A stretch of DNA of 16,147 nucleotides from Bacteroidetes bacterium UBA6161 (GTDB lineage Bacteria > Bacteroidota > Bacteroidia > NS11-12g > UBA955): contig DIUJ01000001.1 of NCBI GenBank assembly GCA_002422315.1, forward strand, positions 19,706 through 35,852. Reading direction: 5' to 3'. How positions within the stretch are numbered: the first letter of the stretch is position 1; each line of letters begins with the position of its first letter. This document shows positions 1 through 8,735 of the stretch, piece after piece. The position numbers and the translations under genes are program-made. The notes beneath the pieces are model-generated. The model was not told the origin of the DNA and did no database searches. It worked only from the letters and a program-made list of their open reading frames with translations.

Positions 1-3
1 GCT

Positions 4-23
4 AATGCGTATTTTGGGTTAAA
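4..23 (+). repeat. Left copy of 20-bp terminal inverted repeat
   Basis: The 20 bases at 4-23 (beginning AATGCGTATT and ending GGGTTAAA) are the exact reverse complement of 16128-16147. The match breaks at base 24. On the other side it cannot be followed, because the right copy ends at the window edge. Three further bases (GCT) precede the left copy. A dispersed chromosomal repeat or a contig-end effect are both possible. No transposase lies between the copies. Confidence 0.8.
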
Positions 24-103
24 TTGTTTTTGTCAATTTGTTAGTTTCAGCACCATAAATATAATATCTGCCTTTATCTATATAGTGTGAAAAATACTAG
101 GTT
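24..103. other. Non-coding AT-rich spacer
   Basis: This stretch lies between the left inverted repeat and the terminator of the first minus-strand gene. It has no open reading frame of note, no hairpin I can support and no clear TAnnTTTG promoter on either strand. It is probably the 3' flank of the minus-strand gene. Confidence 0.4.
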
Positions 104-137
104 AAAAAAAAAGGCTGTTTCAAGAGAAACAGCCTTT
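104..137 (-). terminator. Rho-independent terminator of the first PKD gene
   Basis: A perfect 12-bp stem (110-121 with 126-137) closes on a four-base AAGA loop. Read on the minus strand it is followed by a run of U residues, from the A-run at 104-109. It lies 28 bp past the stop codon of the minus-strand gene at 166-3093. Flanking A and T tracts could also let it act on the other strand. Confidence 0.9.
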
Positions 138-165
138 AATATTAAGGTTTAATCTATGATATATC

Positions 166-3093
166 TTATCTGATTATCTGAAGAGGATAAACACCACTCA
201 TGTTATTTTCATAGATTCTAACAAAGTAAAAACCATTTTGAAGTCCTTGAACATCCAGTTGATTGTTGCCTTGAGTTAATTTCCCATTAAGTAGTTCTCT
301 TCCTGTAGCATCTACAATAACAAAGTTAGCTTCTTTTAAGCTCGTAACAAGTGTTAATACATTGTTTGCAGGATTAGGAAAGTATTTTACTGCATTTGTC
401 TCTATATTTTGAATGCTAGTAGTTGCAATGTTTATGTTCTGTGTACTTTCACAAGAACATCCATCTAGGGTTTTTGCTATTAAGGTAACAGTATAACTTC
501 CATCCAAAAGGAAAGTATGTCCAGTTTCAACTGTATTTTTACGGTTGCTTCCAATTATCCACTCATACATGAAGTAGTTTTTGTTATTTGGAGTGAATTT
601 ATATGCTCTATTTCCTGGTACATATCCATTTGCCCAATCTATTTCTGAAGTAAATTCACAATTTGGTGTTTCGTTTACTACAACAGTTTTAGAAATTGTA
701 TCGTTACATGAAGTTCCAGCTGATGCAATTAGTTGCACATTATAAGTACCATTAGAAGCATAGATGTGGTTAGGATGAGTTGCAGTTGAAGTATTGCCAT
801 CTCCGAGATTCCAGAAACTGTTTACTACTCCATTTTGAAGAGTAGATAGATTTGCAAATATTGTAGAATTTCCTTGGCAGGTAGGGTTAGTTTCGAAAGC
901 TGCACTTGGTTTTTCTTCTACTACGATAGATTTTGTAACAGTATTTTTACATCCAGAGCCATATGAAACTTCAAGTTCTATATTATATATACCTCTTTTT
1001 GAAAAATTATAGTTAACATTTTCGCCATTTAATATATTGCCATCGCTAATTTTCCAAGTGTATGTAGGGTTACCTGCTGGGTTTACAGTTGAATTATTTT
1101 CAAGAGTTGCATCTGCATTTAAGCATGCCTGCAAAACATTGAATTTAGCAACTGGAGAACCTAAGATAAGAACATTTTTAGTTGCAGTGTCTTTGCAACC
1201 AAATTCTGTTTCCATTATCAAGGTCACATTGTATGAACCTTCTGCAGCGTATGCAAATGTCGGATTTAGACTTTTGGATGTTTCATTATTACCAAAGAAC
1301 CAATTCGCACCCATATTGGTATATGCTACTGTAGAAAGGTTCGGGAAATATATAGGAGTTGAATTACAAACTGGCATACTAGGAGCTGTAAAGTTTGCAA
1401 CTGGTTTAGGATGTTGTTGTACTGTTTTGGTAATCGAAGCATCACAACCAGCATTTGAAATCACATATAGAGTAACTTCATAACTTCCGGGATTAGAATA
1501 TATGTGGTTTGTATTTTTTGTATTAGCTGAATTATTGTCACCTAAAGTCCAAGTGTAATTTAATGAACCTGCGCCAAATTGACTAAGGTCTCTTAGTTCC
1601 ACATTTTGGCCTTCGCAAGCATTTTTAAAGCTAAAATTAGCAACTGGTGTTTCCGTAACCTGAATAGTAATTGTTGTGTCAGAAACAAAACCAAGTTCGG
1701 TTACTGCTATTAGCGTAACGTTATATGAGCCATTTCCTGTATATGTTTTCAAAGGATTAGCAAAAGTTTGAAGCGTATCGCTACCGTCACCAAAAACCCA
1801 ATAATAATTTGGGACACCTTTTGCAAGGGAGCTAAGGTTTTCAAATTCTGTTTCTCTTCCTTGGCAAGATTGTTTGTAAGTAAAGTTAACCTTGGTAAGA
1901 GGTGCAATATAGATATAACGTTCAATGATTGAATCGCAACCATTAGCTGAGTTTAATTTAAGTTTTACAACAACGGTTGAATCTTCATAATTATCTGGGA
2001 AAGTTATTTCAAATTTGCCATCTCCAGAACCAGGGTTTGTAATTGTTGCAAAAGAACTAGGTACTGTTGTCCCATTAATTGTTGAAGAAACGTTAGAAAC
2101 GGTCCACGAACTTCCGAATCCTCCATTGGTATAATTGGTAGGGGCACTAAATGTATATTTGGCGGTACTTCCTGCAAGAACCATGTCTGGATATCCATTA
2201 ATTCCTAAGTCAAGTCTTCCATTAAAATTTGACTCTGGTGTAAATGCTGAACCATAGGGTGCTGGAGTAACATTGATTACTGTTGATGTTGTGTCGTTTA
2301 TTGCGGTTATATCTCCCAAAATAGAGATAGCTTTAACTACTAAATTATTTCCATTAATGTTTGTTTTAAAAAAACCTGGTAGTATGATTGTTGTATCTTT
2401 TCCAATAGTCAAATCATTAAGATTTATATCTTGTACCAATCTGTTCTGACCATCCATGTCAATTGCCACGCGCATTTGTTTTCCAACGGCCGGGCCGTTG
2501 TTGCGAAGCAGAATACTTACATCACTTGGTTTACCAGAGCATAATGGGTTACCAGATAAAGATAGAGATTTCATTTCAATGTCAGAAGCCACATTGATAA
2601 TTTCTATTTCTCTAAAATTCATATTTGACAATTGTGAACCACTAGCTCTAAAAGCAGTTATCCTCATTCTGTTTGTAGCAAGAATAGGGAATATTACTGT
2701 ATTTATACATTGTCCTGGCAAGTTTAGAAATAAGTGATGGTCTACCCAAGCACTCCCGTTCCAAGTTTGAATTAATGCACCAGCAAGAAAACGGGTTAGG
2801 TCTTGAGCATGATGTATAACCATTCTGTCGATCACTTGATTCTGTGGCCATACCCATTCTATGAAATTATCCCCAGGGGTAAGACTTGGTGGAGTAGCTG
2901 TTGTTATCCACATTTGTTGGGTTCCGCATGTGCCAAAATTCAAATCGTTTAATGTGTTACATGCCCCAGTATTGCAAGTACTTGCAGTTACTGTAGCTTG
3001 TGGGGCAACATTAAATTGGCCTGATACCTGCAAAACAAATCCAATAAAGAAAAAGAAAGCAGTAAATAATTTACGTAGGTAGTTTTTTAACAT
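166..3093 (-). CDS. Secreted discoidin/CARDB/PKD-repeat protein with T9SS sorting domain (paralog 1)
   Basis: Predicted surface or secreted protein of 975 residues, probably an adhesin or matrix protein; no catalytic motif is seen. The start at 3093 is preferred over an in-frame ATG at 3132 because it places a signal peptide at residues 1-25 (basic MLKNYLRK, then a Phe-rich hydrophobic core and VSGQ). Domains in order: a galactose-binding/discoidin-like domain at about 28-167 (IHHAQ, WNGSAWVDH, NFREIEI); a CARDB-like domain at about 171-275; a conserved beta-rich linker at 278-398; PKD repeats at about 400-479, 482-559, 563-643, 646-725 and 729-806 (WVFGDG, WTLGDN, WFFGNN, WKISDG, WNLGDG); a diverged sixth PKD-like unit at 809-889; and a type A sorting domain at 903-975 starting YFPNPAN. 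Paired cysteines in the PKD units suggest disulfides and an oxidising location. In the first PKD unit ANPLKTY replaces the ANPSHVY of the paralog. Domain names are by-eye assignments; the ligand is unknown. No clear promoter was found upstream. Confidence 0.9.
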   Translation of the reverse strand: MLKNYLRKLFTAFFFFIGFVLQVSGQFNVAPQATVTASTCNTGACNTLNDLNFGTCGTQQMWITTATPPSLTPGDNFIEWVWPQNQVIDRMVIHHAQDLTRFLAGALIQTWNGSAWVDHHLFLNLPGQCINTVIFPILATNRMRITAFRASGSQLSNMNFREIEIINVASDIEMKSLSLSGNPLCSGKPSDVSILLRNNGPAVGKQMRVAIDMDGQNRLVQDINLNDLTIGKDTTIILPGFFKTNINGNNLVVKAISILGDITAINDTTSTVINVTPAPYGSAFTPESNFNGRLDLGINGYPDMVLAGSTAKYTFSAPTNYTNGGFGSSWTVSNVSSTINGTTVPSSFATITNPGSGDGKFEITFPDNYEDSTVVVKLKLNSANGCDSIIERYIYIAPLTKVNFTYKQSCQGRETEFENLSSLAKGVPNYYWVFGDGSDTLQTFANPLKTYTGNGSYNVTLIAVTELGFVSDTTITIQVTETPVANFSFKNACEGQNVELRDLSQFGAGSLNYTWTLGDNNSANTKNTNHIYSNPGSYEVTLYVISNAGCDASITKTVQQHPKPVANFTAPSMPVCNSTPIYFPNLSTVAYTNMGANWFFGNNETSKSLNPTFAYAAEGSYNVTLIMETEFGCKDTATKNVLILGSPVAKFNVLQACLNADATLENNSTVNPAGNPTYTWKISDGNILNGENVNYNFSKRGIYNIELEVSYGSGCKNTVTKSIVVEEKPSAAFETNPTCQGNSTIFANLSTLQNGVVNSFWNLGDGNTSTATHPNHIYASNGTYNVQLIASAGTSCNDTISKTVVVNETPNCEFTSEIDWANGYVPGNRAYKFTPNNKNYFMYEWIIGSNRKNTVETGHTFLLDGSYTVTLIAKTLDGCSCESTQNINIATTSIQNIETNAVKYFPNPANNVLTLVTSLKEANFVIVDATGRELLNGKLTQGNNQLDVQGLQNGFYFVRIYENNMSGVYPLQIIR

Positions 3094-3161
3094 ATTATAT
3101 ATTGTAAAATTCAATTTGCAATTATCCACCATTTATTTGTATTTACAAAATTTATATTTAC

Positions 3162-3195
3162 AAAAAAAAGGTCGTTTTATTTAAAACGACCTTTT
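3162..3195 (-). terminator. Rho-independent terminator of the second PKD gene
   Basis: A perfect 13-bp stem (3166-3178 with 3183-3195) has an ATTT loop and is flanked by an A-run at 3162-3169, which gives a U-tract on the minus strand. It lies just past the stop codon of the gene at 3218-6121, so the two tandem paralogs are probably transcribed separately. Its stem sequence differs from that of the terminator at 104-137. Confidence 0.9.
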
Positions 3196-3217
3196 AGAAA
3201 GGAAATCAATAAGAAAG

Positions 3218-6121
3218 TTATTTCAAAATTTGTAATGGATAAGATCCAAATGCACTGTTTTCAGAAATTCTTACAAAATAGAATCCATTTTGTAGTTCTT
3301 GTACATCTAACTGATTTATGCCTTGTATTAGAGTTCCTCTTAGTAATTCTCTACCTGTAATATCTACAATGCTATAGGTAGCATTTTTTAATGAGGTTTC
3401 AATATTTAACTCAGTATTTGCAGGATTGGGGAAGTACCTTACCATATTTGATTCTATGTTTTGGATTCCAGTAGTAGCAATTGATATTTTTTGTGAACTT
3501 TCGCAAGAACAACCTTCTTTAGTTTTAGCTATCATAGTAACAGTGTAGCTTCCATCTAGCATAAAGGTGTGTTGTGCTTCAACAGAGTTTTTGCGGTTGT
3601 TTGCAATAATCCACTCGTAGCTGTCGTAGTTTTTGTTGTCTGGAGTGAATTTATAAGCTCTGTTTCCAGGTACATAACCATTTGCCCAGTCAATTTCTGC
3701 TGTAAAACCACATTCTGGTGTTTCATTTACTACAACAGTCTGAGAAATTGTATCGTTACAAGAAGTTCCTGTGGAAGCAATTAACTGAACGTTGTAGGTT
3801 CCATTGTCAGCATAAACATGGTTTGGGTGCATAGCAGAAGAGGTATTCCCGTCCCCAAAATTCCAGAAACTATTTAGCGAGCCATTTTTAAAAGAAGTTA
3901 GGTTTGCAAATATTGTTGAAGTTCCTTGACAAGTTGGGTTAGTTTCAAAAGCTGCACTTGGTTTTTCTTCTACAACTACAGATTTAGTAGTGGTATTTTT
4001 ACATCCAGAACCATAGGATACCTCTAGCTCTACATTGTAAGTACCTCTTTTAGAGAATATATGGTTCACTGTTTCTCCATTTAGAGATTTGCCATCACCT
4101 GTTTTCCATGAGAACGAAGGGTTTCCTGCAGGGTTTACGGTAGAGTTACTTATAAGCGTAGCGTCTGCATTTAGACATGCTTGCAAAACATTAAAGTCTG
4201 CAACTGGTGTTCCCAAAATCAAGACATTTTTTGTAATTGTATCTTTACATCCAAACTCAGTCTCCATAACTAGGGATACATTATAAGAACCTTCTGAATT
4301 ATATACAAAAGTGGGGTTTAGGTTTTTTGAAGTTTCGTTGTTTCCAAAGAACCAATTAGCACCCATATTGGTATATGCAACAGATGAAGTATTAGAGAAA
4401 AGGATTGGAGTGCCTGAACATACAGGCATAGTCGGTGCAATAAAATTAGCTATAGGTTTTGGGTGCTGTTGTACTGTTTTGGTAATTGAAGCATCGCATC
4501 CAGCATTAGAAATAACATACAATGTAACCTCATAACTTCCTGGATTGGGGTAATTATGGTTGGTATTTCTGGTATTAGCTGTTGTATTATCTCCCAATGT
4601 CCAAGTGTAATTTAAGGCTCCTGAACTGTATTGGCTTAGGTCTCTTAATTCCACATTTTGGTCTTCGCATGCATTTTTAAAACTAAAATCGGCAACGGGT
4701 GTCTCTGTAACTTGAATGGTTATAGTGGTATCTGAAACAAATCCCAGTTCTGTAATTGCAATTAATGTAACGTTATATGATCCATTACCTGTATAAACAT
4801 GGCTTGGATTGGCAAATGTTTGAAAGGTATCAGAACCATCTCCAAAAACCCAATAATAATTTGGGACACCTTTAGCAAGTGAGCTCAAGTTTTCAAATTC
4901 TGTTTCTCTACCTTGACAAGATTGCTTGTAAGTAAAGTTAACTTTAGTAAGAGGTGCAATATAAATATAACGTTCAATGATGGAATCGCATCCATTGGCA
5001 GAGTTTAATCTAAGTTTTACTATCACAGTTGAATCTTCAAAATTATCTGGGAAAGTAATTTCAAACTTTCCGTCCACAGAACTAGGATTAGTAATTGTAG
5101 CAAAAGAAGTAGGTACCATTGTTCCATTTACTGTAGAGGAAACGTTTGAAACTGTCCATGTAGTTCCAAAGCCTGAGTTTGTGTAATTCGTGGGTGCACT
5201 AAAAGAGTACTTGGCTGTACTTCCTGCCAGAACCATGTCGGGGTATCCTTTGATTCCTAAATCTAAACGACCGTCAAAATTAGATTCAGGAGTAAATGCA
5301 GCGCCATAAGGTGCAGGAACAATATTAAGTGTAGTCCTAATGGTATCGTTTGCCGCGCTGATGTCGCCTTGTACATTTAGTGCTGTGATTGTTAGGTTAT
5401 TACCGCTAATATTGGTTTTGAATAATCCAGGTATTCTGATCAGAGTGTCTCTACCATTAGCTAAATTGTTTAAGTTTAGGTTTCTTAGAATCCTATTTTG
5501 ACCTGCCATATCTATGCCTAATTCGAATCCAGGAGCAGGTCCTGGTCCATTGTTTTTAAGCTCAATAATCACATCTGCATCCTTGCCAGAGCAAAGAGGG
5601 GTAGGATCTATTGTTAATTTTGTTAGTTCAATATCCGACCTAAATGCAAAAATCTCAATTTCTCTAAAATTTGGGTTAGAAGTTTGGCCTGTTCCATATT
5701 GAAAATCAATAATTCTCATTCTAGTTGTAGCCATCAAAGTAGGCAAAATTATTGTATTTTCACAGTTTGCCTGATTTAAACCAGAAAAGGTAAAATGATC
5801 TACCCAATTGGCTCCGTCCCATCTTTGTATTTTTCCTCCAATTAGGTATCTGCCTGTGGTTTGGGCGTGATGTATCCTTATGGAAGTGATAACTTGTACA
5901 CTTGACCATTCCCAAAGCATAAAGTGAAAAGCAGTTGGGTTTGTGGAGGTCCACACAAAAGCAGTTTGCGTTCCGCAAGTGCTAAAGTCTAAGTCGTTAA
6001 TTGTATTCCAGTTCCATGGGTCACTACAAGAAGCGGTTGCAGATGGGGCAACATTAGATTGCCCATAGCTAACTGCGCCCAAAAGTGGAATTAATAAGAA
6101 TAAGAGTAGTATTTTTTTCAT
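3218..6121 (-). CDS. Secreted discoidin/CARDB/PKD-repeat protein with T9SS sorting domain (paralog 2)
   Basis: A 967-residue paralog of the downstream gene at 166-3093, with the same domain order. The signal peptide is at 1-20 (MKK, then a Leu-rich core ending SYGQ). A discoidin-like domain lies at about 22-158 (IRIHHAQ, WDGANWVDH, NFREIEI), a CARDB-like domain at about 162-268 and a linker at 270-390. PKD repeats run from about 392 to 798 with motifs WVFGDG (424), WTLGDN (507), WFFGNN (590), WKTGDG (672) and WNFGDG (753). A sixth PKD-like unit (WIIANN, 837) lacks the FGDG turn. The T9SS type A sorting domain is at 895-967 (YFPNPAN). The protein is probably exported by Sec and T9SS and displayed at the surface; carbohydrate or matrix binding is inferred only from the discoidin fold. 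Residues 372-432 are identical to residues 380-440 of the paralog, while the discoidin-like domains differ at about half their positions. The gene is divergent from the Nudix gene, with 81 bp between the starts. Confidence 0.92.
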   Translation of the reverse strand: MKKILLLFLLIPLLGAVSYGQSNVAPSATASCSDPWNWNTINDLDFSTCGTQTAFVWTSTNPTAFHFMLWEWSSVQVITSIRIHHAQTTGRYLIGGKIQRWDGANWVDHFTFSGLNQANCENTIILPTLMATTRMRIIDFQYGTGQTSNPNFREIEIFAFRSDIELTKLTIDPTPLCSGKDADVIIELKNNGPGPAPGFELGIDMAGQNRILRNLNLNNLANGRDTLIRIPGLFKTNISGNNLTITALNVQGDISAANDTIRTTLNIVPAPYGAAFTPESNFDGRLDLGIKGYPDMVLAGSTAKYSFSAPTNYTNSGFGTTWTVSNVSSTVNGTMVPTSFATITNPSSVDGKFEITFPDNFEDSTVIVKLRLNSANGCDSIIERYIYIAPLTKVNFTYKQSCQGRETEFENLSSLAKGVPNYYWVFGDGSDTFQTFANPSHVYTGNGSYNVTLIAITELGFVSDTTITIQVTETPVADFSFKNACEDQNVELRDLSQYSSGALNYTWTLGDNTTANTRNTNHNYPNPGSYEVTLYVISNAGCDASITKTVQQHPKPIANFIAPTMPVCSGTPILFSNTSSVAYTNMGANWFFGNNETSKNLNPTFVYNSEGSYNVSLVMETEFGCKDTITKNVLILGTPVADFNVLQACLNADATLISNSTVNPAGNPSFSWKTGDGKSLNGETVNHIFSKRGTYNVELEVSYGSGCKNTTTKSVVVEEKPSAAFETNPTCQGTSTIFANLTSFKNGSLNSFWNFGDGNTSSAMHPNHVYADNGTYNVQLIASTGTSCNDTISQTVVVNETPECGFTAEIDWANGYVPGNRAYKFTPDNKNYDSYEWIIANNRKNSVEAQHTFMLDGSYTVTMIAKTKEGCSCESSQKISIATTGIQNIESNMVRYFPNPANTELNIETSLKNATYSIVDITGRELLRGTLIQGINQLDVQELQNGFYFVRISENSAFGSYPLQILK

Positions 6122-6142
6122 AGTTTTTTATTTTGCGAACTT

Positions 6143-6151
6143 CAAACATTA
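6143..6151 (-). promoter_or_regulatory. Possible -7 promoter element of paralog 2
   Basis: On the minus strand the sequence TAATGTTTG resembles the Bacteroidota -7 consensus TAnnTTTG but has three bases instead of two between TA and TTTG. It would put the transcript start roughly 15 bases before the ATG at 6121. No good -33 TTTG was found, so this is tentative. Confidence 0.3.
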
Positions 6152-6160
6152 CATTTTTTT

Positions 6161-6194
6161 TTTGTAAAACCAAGCATTAATTAACTTAATTTTG
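6161..6194 (+). promoter_or_regulatory. Bacteroidota-type promoter of the Nudix gene
   Basis: A -33 element TTTG (6161-6164) and an exact -7 element TAATTTTG (6187-6194) are 22 bases apart, within or close to the usual range for this phylum. Transcription would begin at about 6199-6201, only a few bases before the ATG at 6203, so the transcript would be almost leaderless. The earlier ATG at 6198 runs into a stop after three codons. Confidence 0.65.
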
Positions 6195-6202
6195 CTCATG
6201 TT

Positions 6203-6655
6203 ATGTTAAGTGTTGAAAACCAAATTAAAAAAATAGTCTTAAGAGTTTACGCATTGTTAGTAAAAAATGGAAATGTCTTAGTATCAATCGAAAGTATAGA
6301 TAACTTCAATATGTTTAAGTTCCCTGGAGGTGGGCATGAAATGGGAGAAGGTTTGTTAGAAACTATACAAAGGGAGATAAAAGAAGAGTCGGGTTTAGAG
6401 GTTAAGGAATTCAAACATTTTTATACAACAGATTTTTTTCAAGAGAGTGCTTTTAATCCCAACCATCAGATTATTAGTGTTTATTATATTGCGCACATTG
6501 AATCTAATCCTCTATTTTATGAGAAAATAGAAAACAGCAAACACAAACTAGTCTTAATGTGGAGGAAGATTGAGGAACTAGATAGCGAAGAGTTTACTTT
6601 TCCTATAGACAAATATGTTTGCAACTTATTTAAAACAACTTATCATAATTCTTGA
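6203..6655 (+). CDS. Nudix hydrolase
   Basis: A 150-residue single-domain protein of the Nudix family, which hydrolyses nucleoside diphosphates linked to another moiety, using divalent metal bound by the Nudix-box glutamates. The full Nudix box GX5EX7REUXEEXGU is present: G43, E49, R57, E58, E61, E62, G64 and L65, just after the FKFPGGG strand that normally precedes it. Length is typical of a one-domain member and it has no signal peptide, so it is cytoplasmic. The substrate cannot be read from the sequence; candidates include oxidised nucleotides, nucleotide sugars and other NDP-X compounds. It lies 57 bp upstream of the prmA start, which has its own -7 element. No terminator is seen after it, so read-through into prmA is possible. 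Confidence 0.93.
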   Translation: MLSVENQIKKIVLRVYALLVKNGNVLVSIESIDNFNMFKFPGGGHEMGEGLLETIQREIKEESGLEVKEFKHFYTTDFFQESAFNPNHQIISVYYIAHIESNPLFYEKIENSKHKLVLMWRKIEELDSEEFTFPIDKYVCNLFKTTYHNS

Positions 6656-6695
6656 ATTGAGAATTTCTAGAAGAGAAAAATACAAGATAATTGGG

Positions 6696-6703
6696 TAAAT
6701 TTG
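6696..6703 (+). promoter_or_regulatory. -7 promoter element of prmA
   Basis: TAAATTTG is an exact match to TAnnTTTG and ends nine bases before the ATG at 6713. A TTG codon at 6701 could extend the reading frame by four codons, but it lies inside this element, which supports the ATG start. No convincing -33 TTTG was found at the right distance. Confidence 0.5.
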
Positions 6704-6712
6704 ACCCCGTTT

Positions 6713-7573
6713 ATGAACTATTTTAAATATGTATTTTCTCTCTCTGAACCAGCTAAGCTGAATAGCGAAATTGTGTTAGGAATTCTTTCTCAGTATGATT
6801 TTGAAGGATTCGAAGAATTACAAAATCAGCTTGTAGCATTTATTCCAGAAACGATATATCCTGATTTAGAAAATGAATTTATTACTCTTCTAAAGGACTT
6901 AAAAGTGTTAGAGGATTATACTAAGGAACTTGTTGTAGAAAAGAATTGGAATGAAGAATGGGAGAAAAATTATTTCAAACCTATTACAATTGGAAAGCAA
7001 TTGTATGTTAGAAGTAGTTTTCATGAACCCAAACCATCCGTAGAGATGGAAATAATTGTTGACCCAAAAATGTCTTTTGGCACTGGCCATCACCAAACTA
7101 CTAAAATGATTTTGGAAACACTTGAGGGTATAGATTGCCAAGGTAAAACAATCATGGATATGGGATGTGGTACCGCTATATTAGCAATTTATTGTGCCAA
7201 AAAAGGTGCCGCAAGATTAGATGCCGTAGATATAGATGAGTGGAGTGTTGAAAACGCACTTGAAAATATAGCTTTAAATAAGGTTCATTCAGATATTCAA
7301 GTATACAAAGGAGACGTAAGAGTGCTAGAACAATTAAACCAGACTTACGATATTTTTATTGCCAATATAAATTTATGGGTGTTGCTCCAAGACCTTAAAA
7401 CATATTTGTCATATTTAAAGCCAAATGCAATCCTTTTGATTAGTGGATTTTTGGAAGAGAATATTCCGCAGATTTTAAACGAGTTAGAAATAGAGTGTGA
7501 AGAAATAAAAGTAGAAAATTCTTGGTGTATGATGAAATTTGTGAACAAAGTAAATGAGAAAAATAGCAATTAG
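6713..7573 (+). CDS. prmA: Ribosomal protein L11 methyltransferase PrmA
   Basis: A 286-residue class I methyltransferase that uses S-adenosylmethionine to trimethylate amino groups of ribosomal protein L11 in the cytoplasm. Family signatures are clear: the linker WNEEWEKNYFKP (79-90), the PrmA motif DPKMSFGTGHHQTT (117-130), the SAM-binding loop DMGCGTA (149-155), an acidic motif DAVDIDE (170-176) and the IANIN motif (216-220). The N-terminal third would be the L11-recognition domain. In the SAM loop the last Gly of the usual GxGxG is Ala155; small residues also occur at this position in related proteins, so activity is still expected. Start chosen at ATG 6713 because the only longer option is a TTG inside the -7 element. 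The 3' end overlaps the next gene by 20 bp, suggesting co-transcription and perhaps coupled translation. Confidence 0.95.
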   Translation: MNYFKYVFSLSEPAKLNSEIVLGILSQYDFEGFEELQNQLVAFIPETIYPDLENEFITLLKDLKVLEDYTKELVVEKNWNEEWEKNYFKPITIGKQLYVRSSFHEPKPSVEMEIIVDPKMSFGTGHHQTTKMILETLEGIDCQGKTIMDMGCGTAILAIYCAKKGAARLDAVDIDEWSVENALENIALNKVHSDIQVYKGDVRVLEQLNQTYDIFIANINLWVLLQDLKTYLSYLKPNAILLISGFLEENIPQILNELEIECEEIKVENSWCMMKFVNKVNEKNSN

Positions 7574-8708
7574 AATAGGTATAATCGTAGTATTGATGGT
7601 GATAGCCGTTGTAGTTTTAATTACCATAAAACTGCAATCTCCTCCAGCACTTTTGCAATTTGTGCCCAAAGGGGTAACCATGGCTGCGTATGTAGACACA
7701 AGAAATCTAGTTAAAAAAGCTTTAGAAAAAGGCAGTACTCCTCTTGAAGGCATAGATTATCCTGATTTTTTTGTGGATATTTTCTCCAATTCAAAAGACA
7801 TAAAAGAGCCTGGTATAAACCTTTTTTCGGAAGTAGTCTGGTTTTATGATTCTTCTGGTTACGAGTGCTTTATGACAAGAATTTCGAATACAGAAAAGTG
7901 GGGTGAATTTATGGAGAAGCTTTCGGGGACAAGTGAGATAGAAACGTATAAAGAGGTGAAATTCTACAACAATGAAGAAAGAAATACTACCATTGCATGG
8001 AAAGATAAAATGTTGTGTTTCTTTGTTTTTGTAGACAGTACAGTGCATCATGAATACAAAAGAATTGCTATAAACAGAACATTTCTTTCAAATGAAAGGT
8101 CTGAAATCCTTTTAAACGCATATTCTAATACTAAAGCGGATGTGTTTTTTGCAAATATCAAAGCAAAGGAATATTTAGAATTAAAATTATTTGGAGGGAA
8201 AGCCAAATTTAAATTTTTTCAAAAAGTCGATTTTGATATGTGGGAAAATCTCCCCCCAAATGAAATCTATTTCCCAACAAACTCCGATACAAACATTGTT
8301 TTTATATCGCCAATTGTATTGAAAAGACTTTCTAGTAAAAATATACAAAAGCAGGACTCTACTATTATTTCATTGGGTTTAAAAGAATCCTTAGACAGTT
8401 TTTGGACAAAGGATAAAACAACGAAAGCTTCACAATTTATACAACAAGAAAAGAGAACCTACGCTGGTGTGGGGAATGGAAATTTAATAGAATATATTTC
8501 TCTTGGAGATAGTTCCTTTATACCTTACTATCTGAGGTATTTTGTGGGTGAAATAGAAAATGTAAAAAGTGTAGCGAAAATTCAAATAGGCGATCGAACA
8601 GAGGGTGTGATATATTTCAGAAAGAGCAAAGAGCTTCCTTTTGCTGAAGGTTTACGATATTTTATTTCACAAAGGCAAGAATATATGCCAAATCCCAAGA
8701 ACAAGTAA
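7554..8708 (+). CDS. Membrane-anchored protein of unrecognised family
   Basis: A 384-residue protein I cannot assign with confidence. Residues 1-7 are basic (MRKIAIR) and are followed by one strongly hydrophobic segment at about 8-26, with no clear cleavage site and no lipobox. It is therefore probably an inner-membrane-anchored protein with most of its chain in the periplasm. The segment just after the anchor (FVPKGVTMAAYVDTRNLVKKAL, 36-57) recalls the start of DUF3352/DUF4836-type proteins of Bacteroidota, where a 'VPxxa…v' strand leads into a helix; this resemblance is by eye and weak. No catalytic motif is visible. The ATG at 7554 overlaps the end of prmA by 20 bp in another frame, so the two genes are likely one transcript. 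glyA follows after 80 bp and has its own promoter. A functional link to PrmA is not evident. Confidence 0.85.
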   Translation: MRKIAIRIGIIVVLMVIAVVVLITIKLQSPPALLQFVPKGVTMAAYVDTRNLVKKALEKGSTPLEGIDYPDFFVDIFSNSKDIKEPGINLFSEVVWFYDSSGYECFMTRISNTEKWGEFMEKLSGTSEIETYKEVKFYNNEERNTTIAWKDKMLCFFVFVDSTVHHEYKRIAINRTFLSNERSEILLNAYSNTKADVFFANIKAKEYLELKLFGGKAKFKFFQKVDFDMWENLPPNEIYFPTNSDTNIVFISPIVLKRLSSKNIQKQDSTIISLGLKESLDSFWTKDKTTKASQFIQQEKRTYAGVGNGNLIEYISLGDSSFIPYYLRYFVGEIENVKSVAKIQIGDRTEGVIYFRKSKELPFAEGLRYFISQRQEYMPNPKNK

Positions 8709-8735
8709 TTTCAGAAATATATTTTAATAGTATAT

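Noticed and set aside
1037..1483. Plus-strand reading frame antisense to paralog 1, with a similar frame at 4089-4535 in paralog 2
   Set aside because: These are shadow frames of the PKD-coding DNA. They recur because the two genes are paralogs, they lack promoters, and their translations match no pattern.
3094..3132. Extending paralog 1 to the upstream in-frame ATG at 3132
   Set aside because: The added 13 residues would put a polar stretch before the signal peptide. The ATG at 3093 gives a standard basic-hydrophobic signal start.
166..6121. Repeated units mistaken for a CRISPR or DNA satellite array
   Set aside because: The repetition is at the protein level (PKD domains of about 80 residues) and between two paralogous genes. 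There are no short identical repeats with regular spacers.
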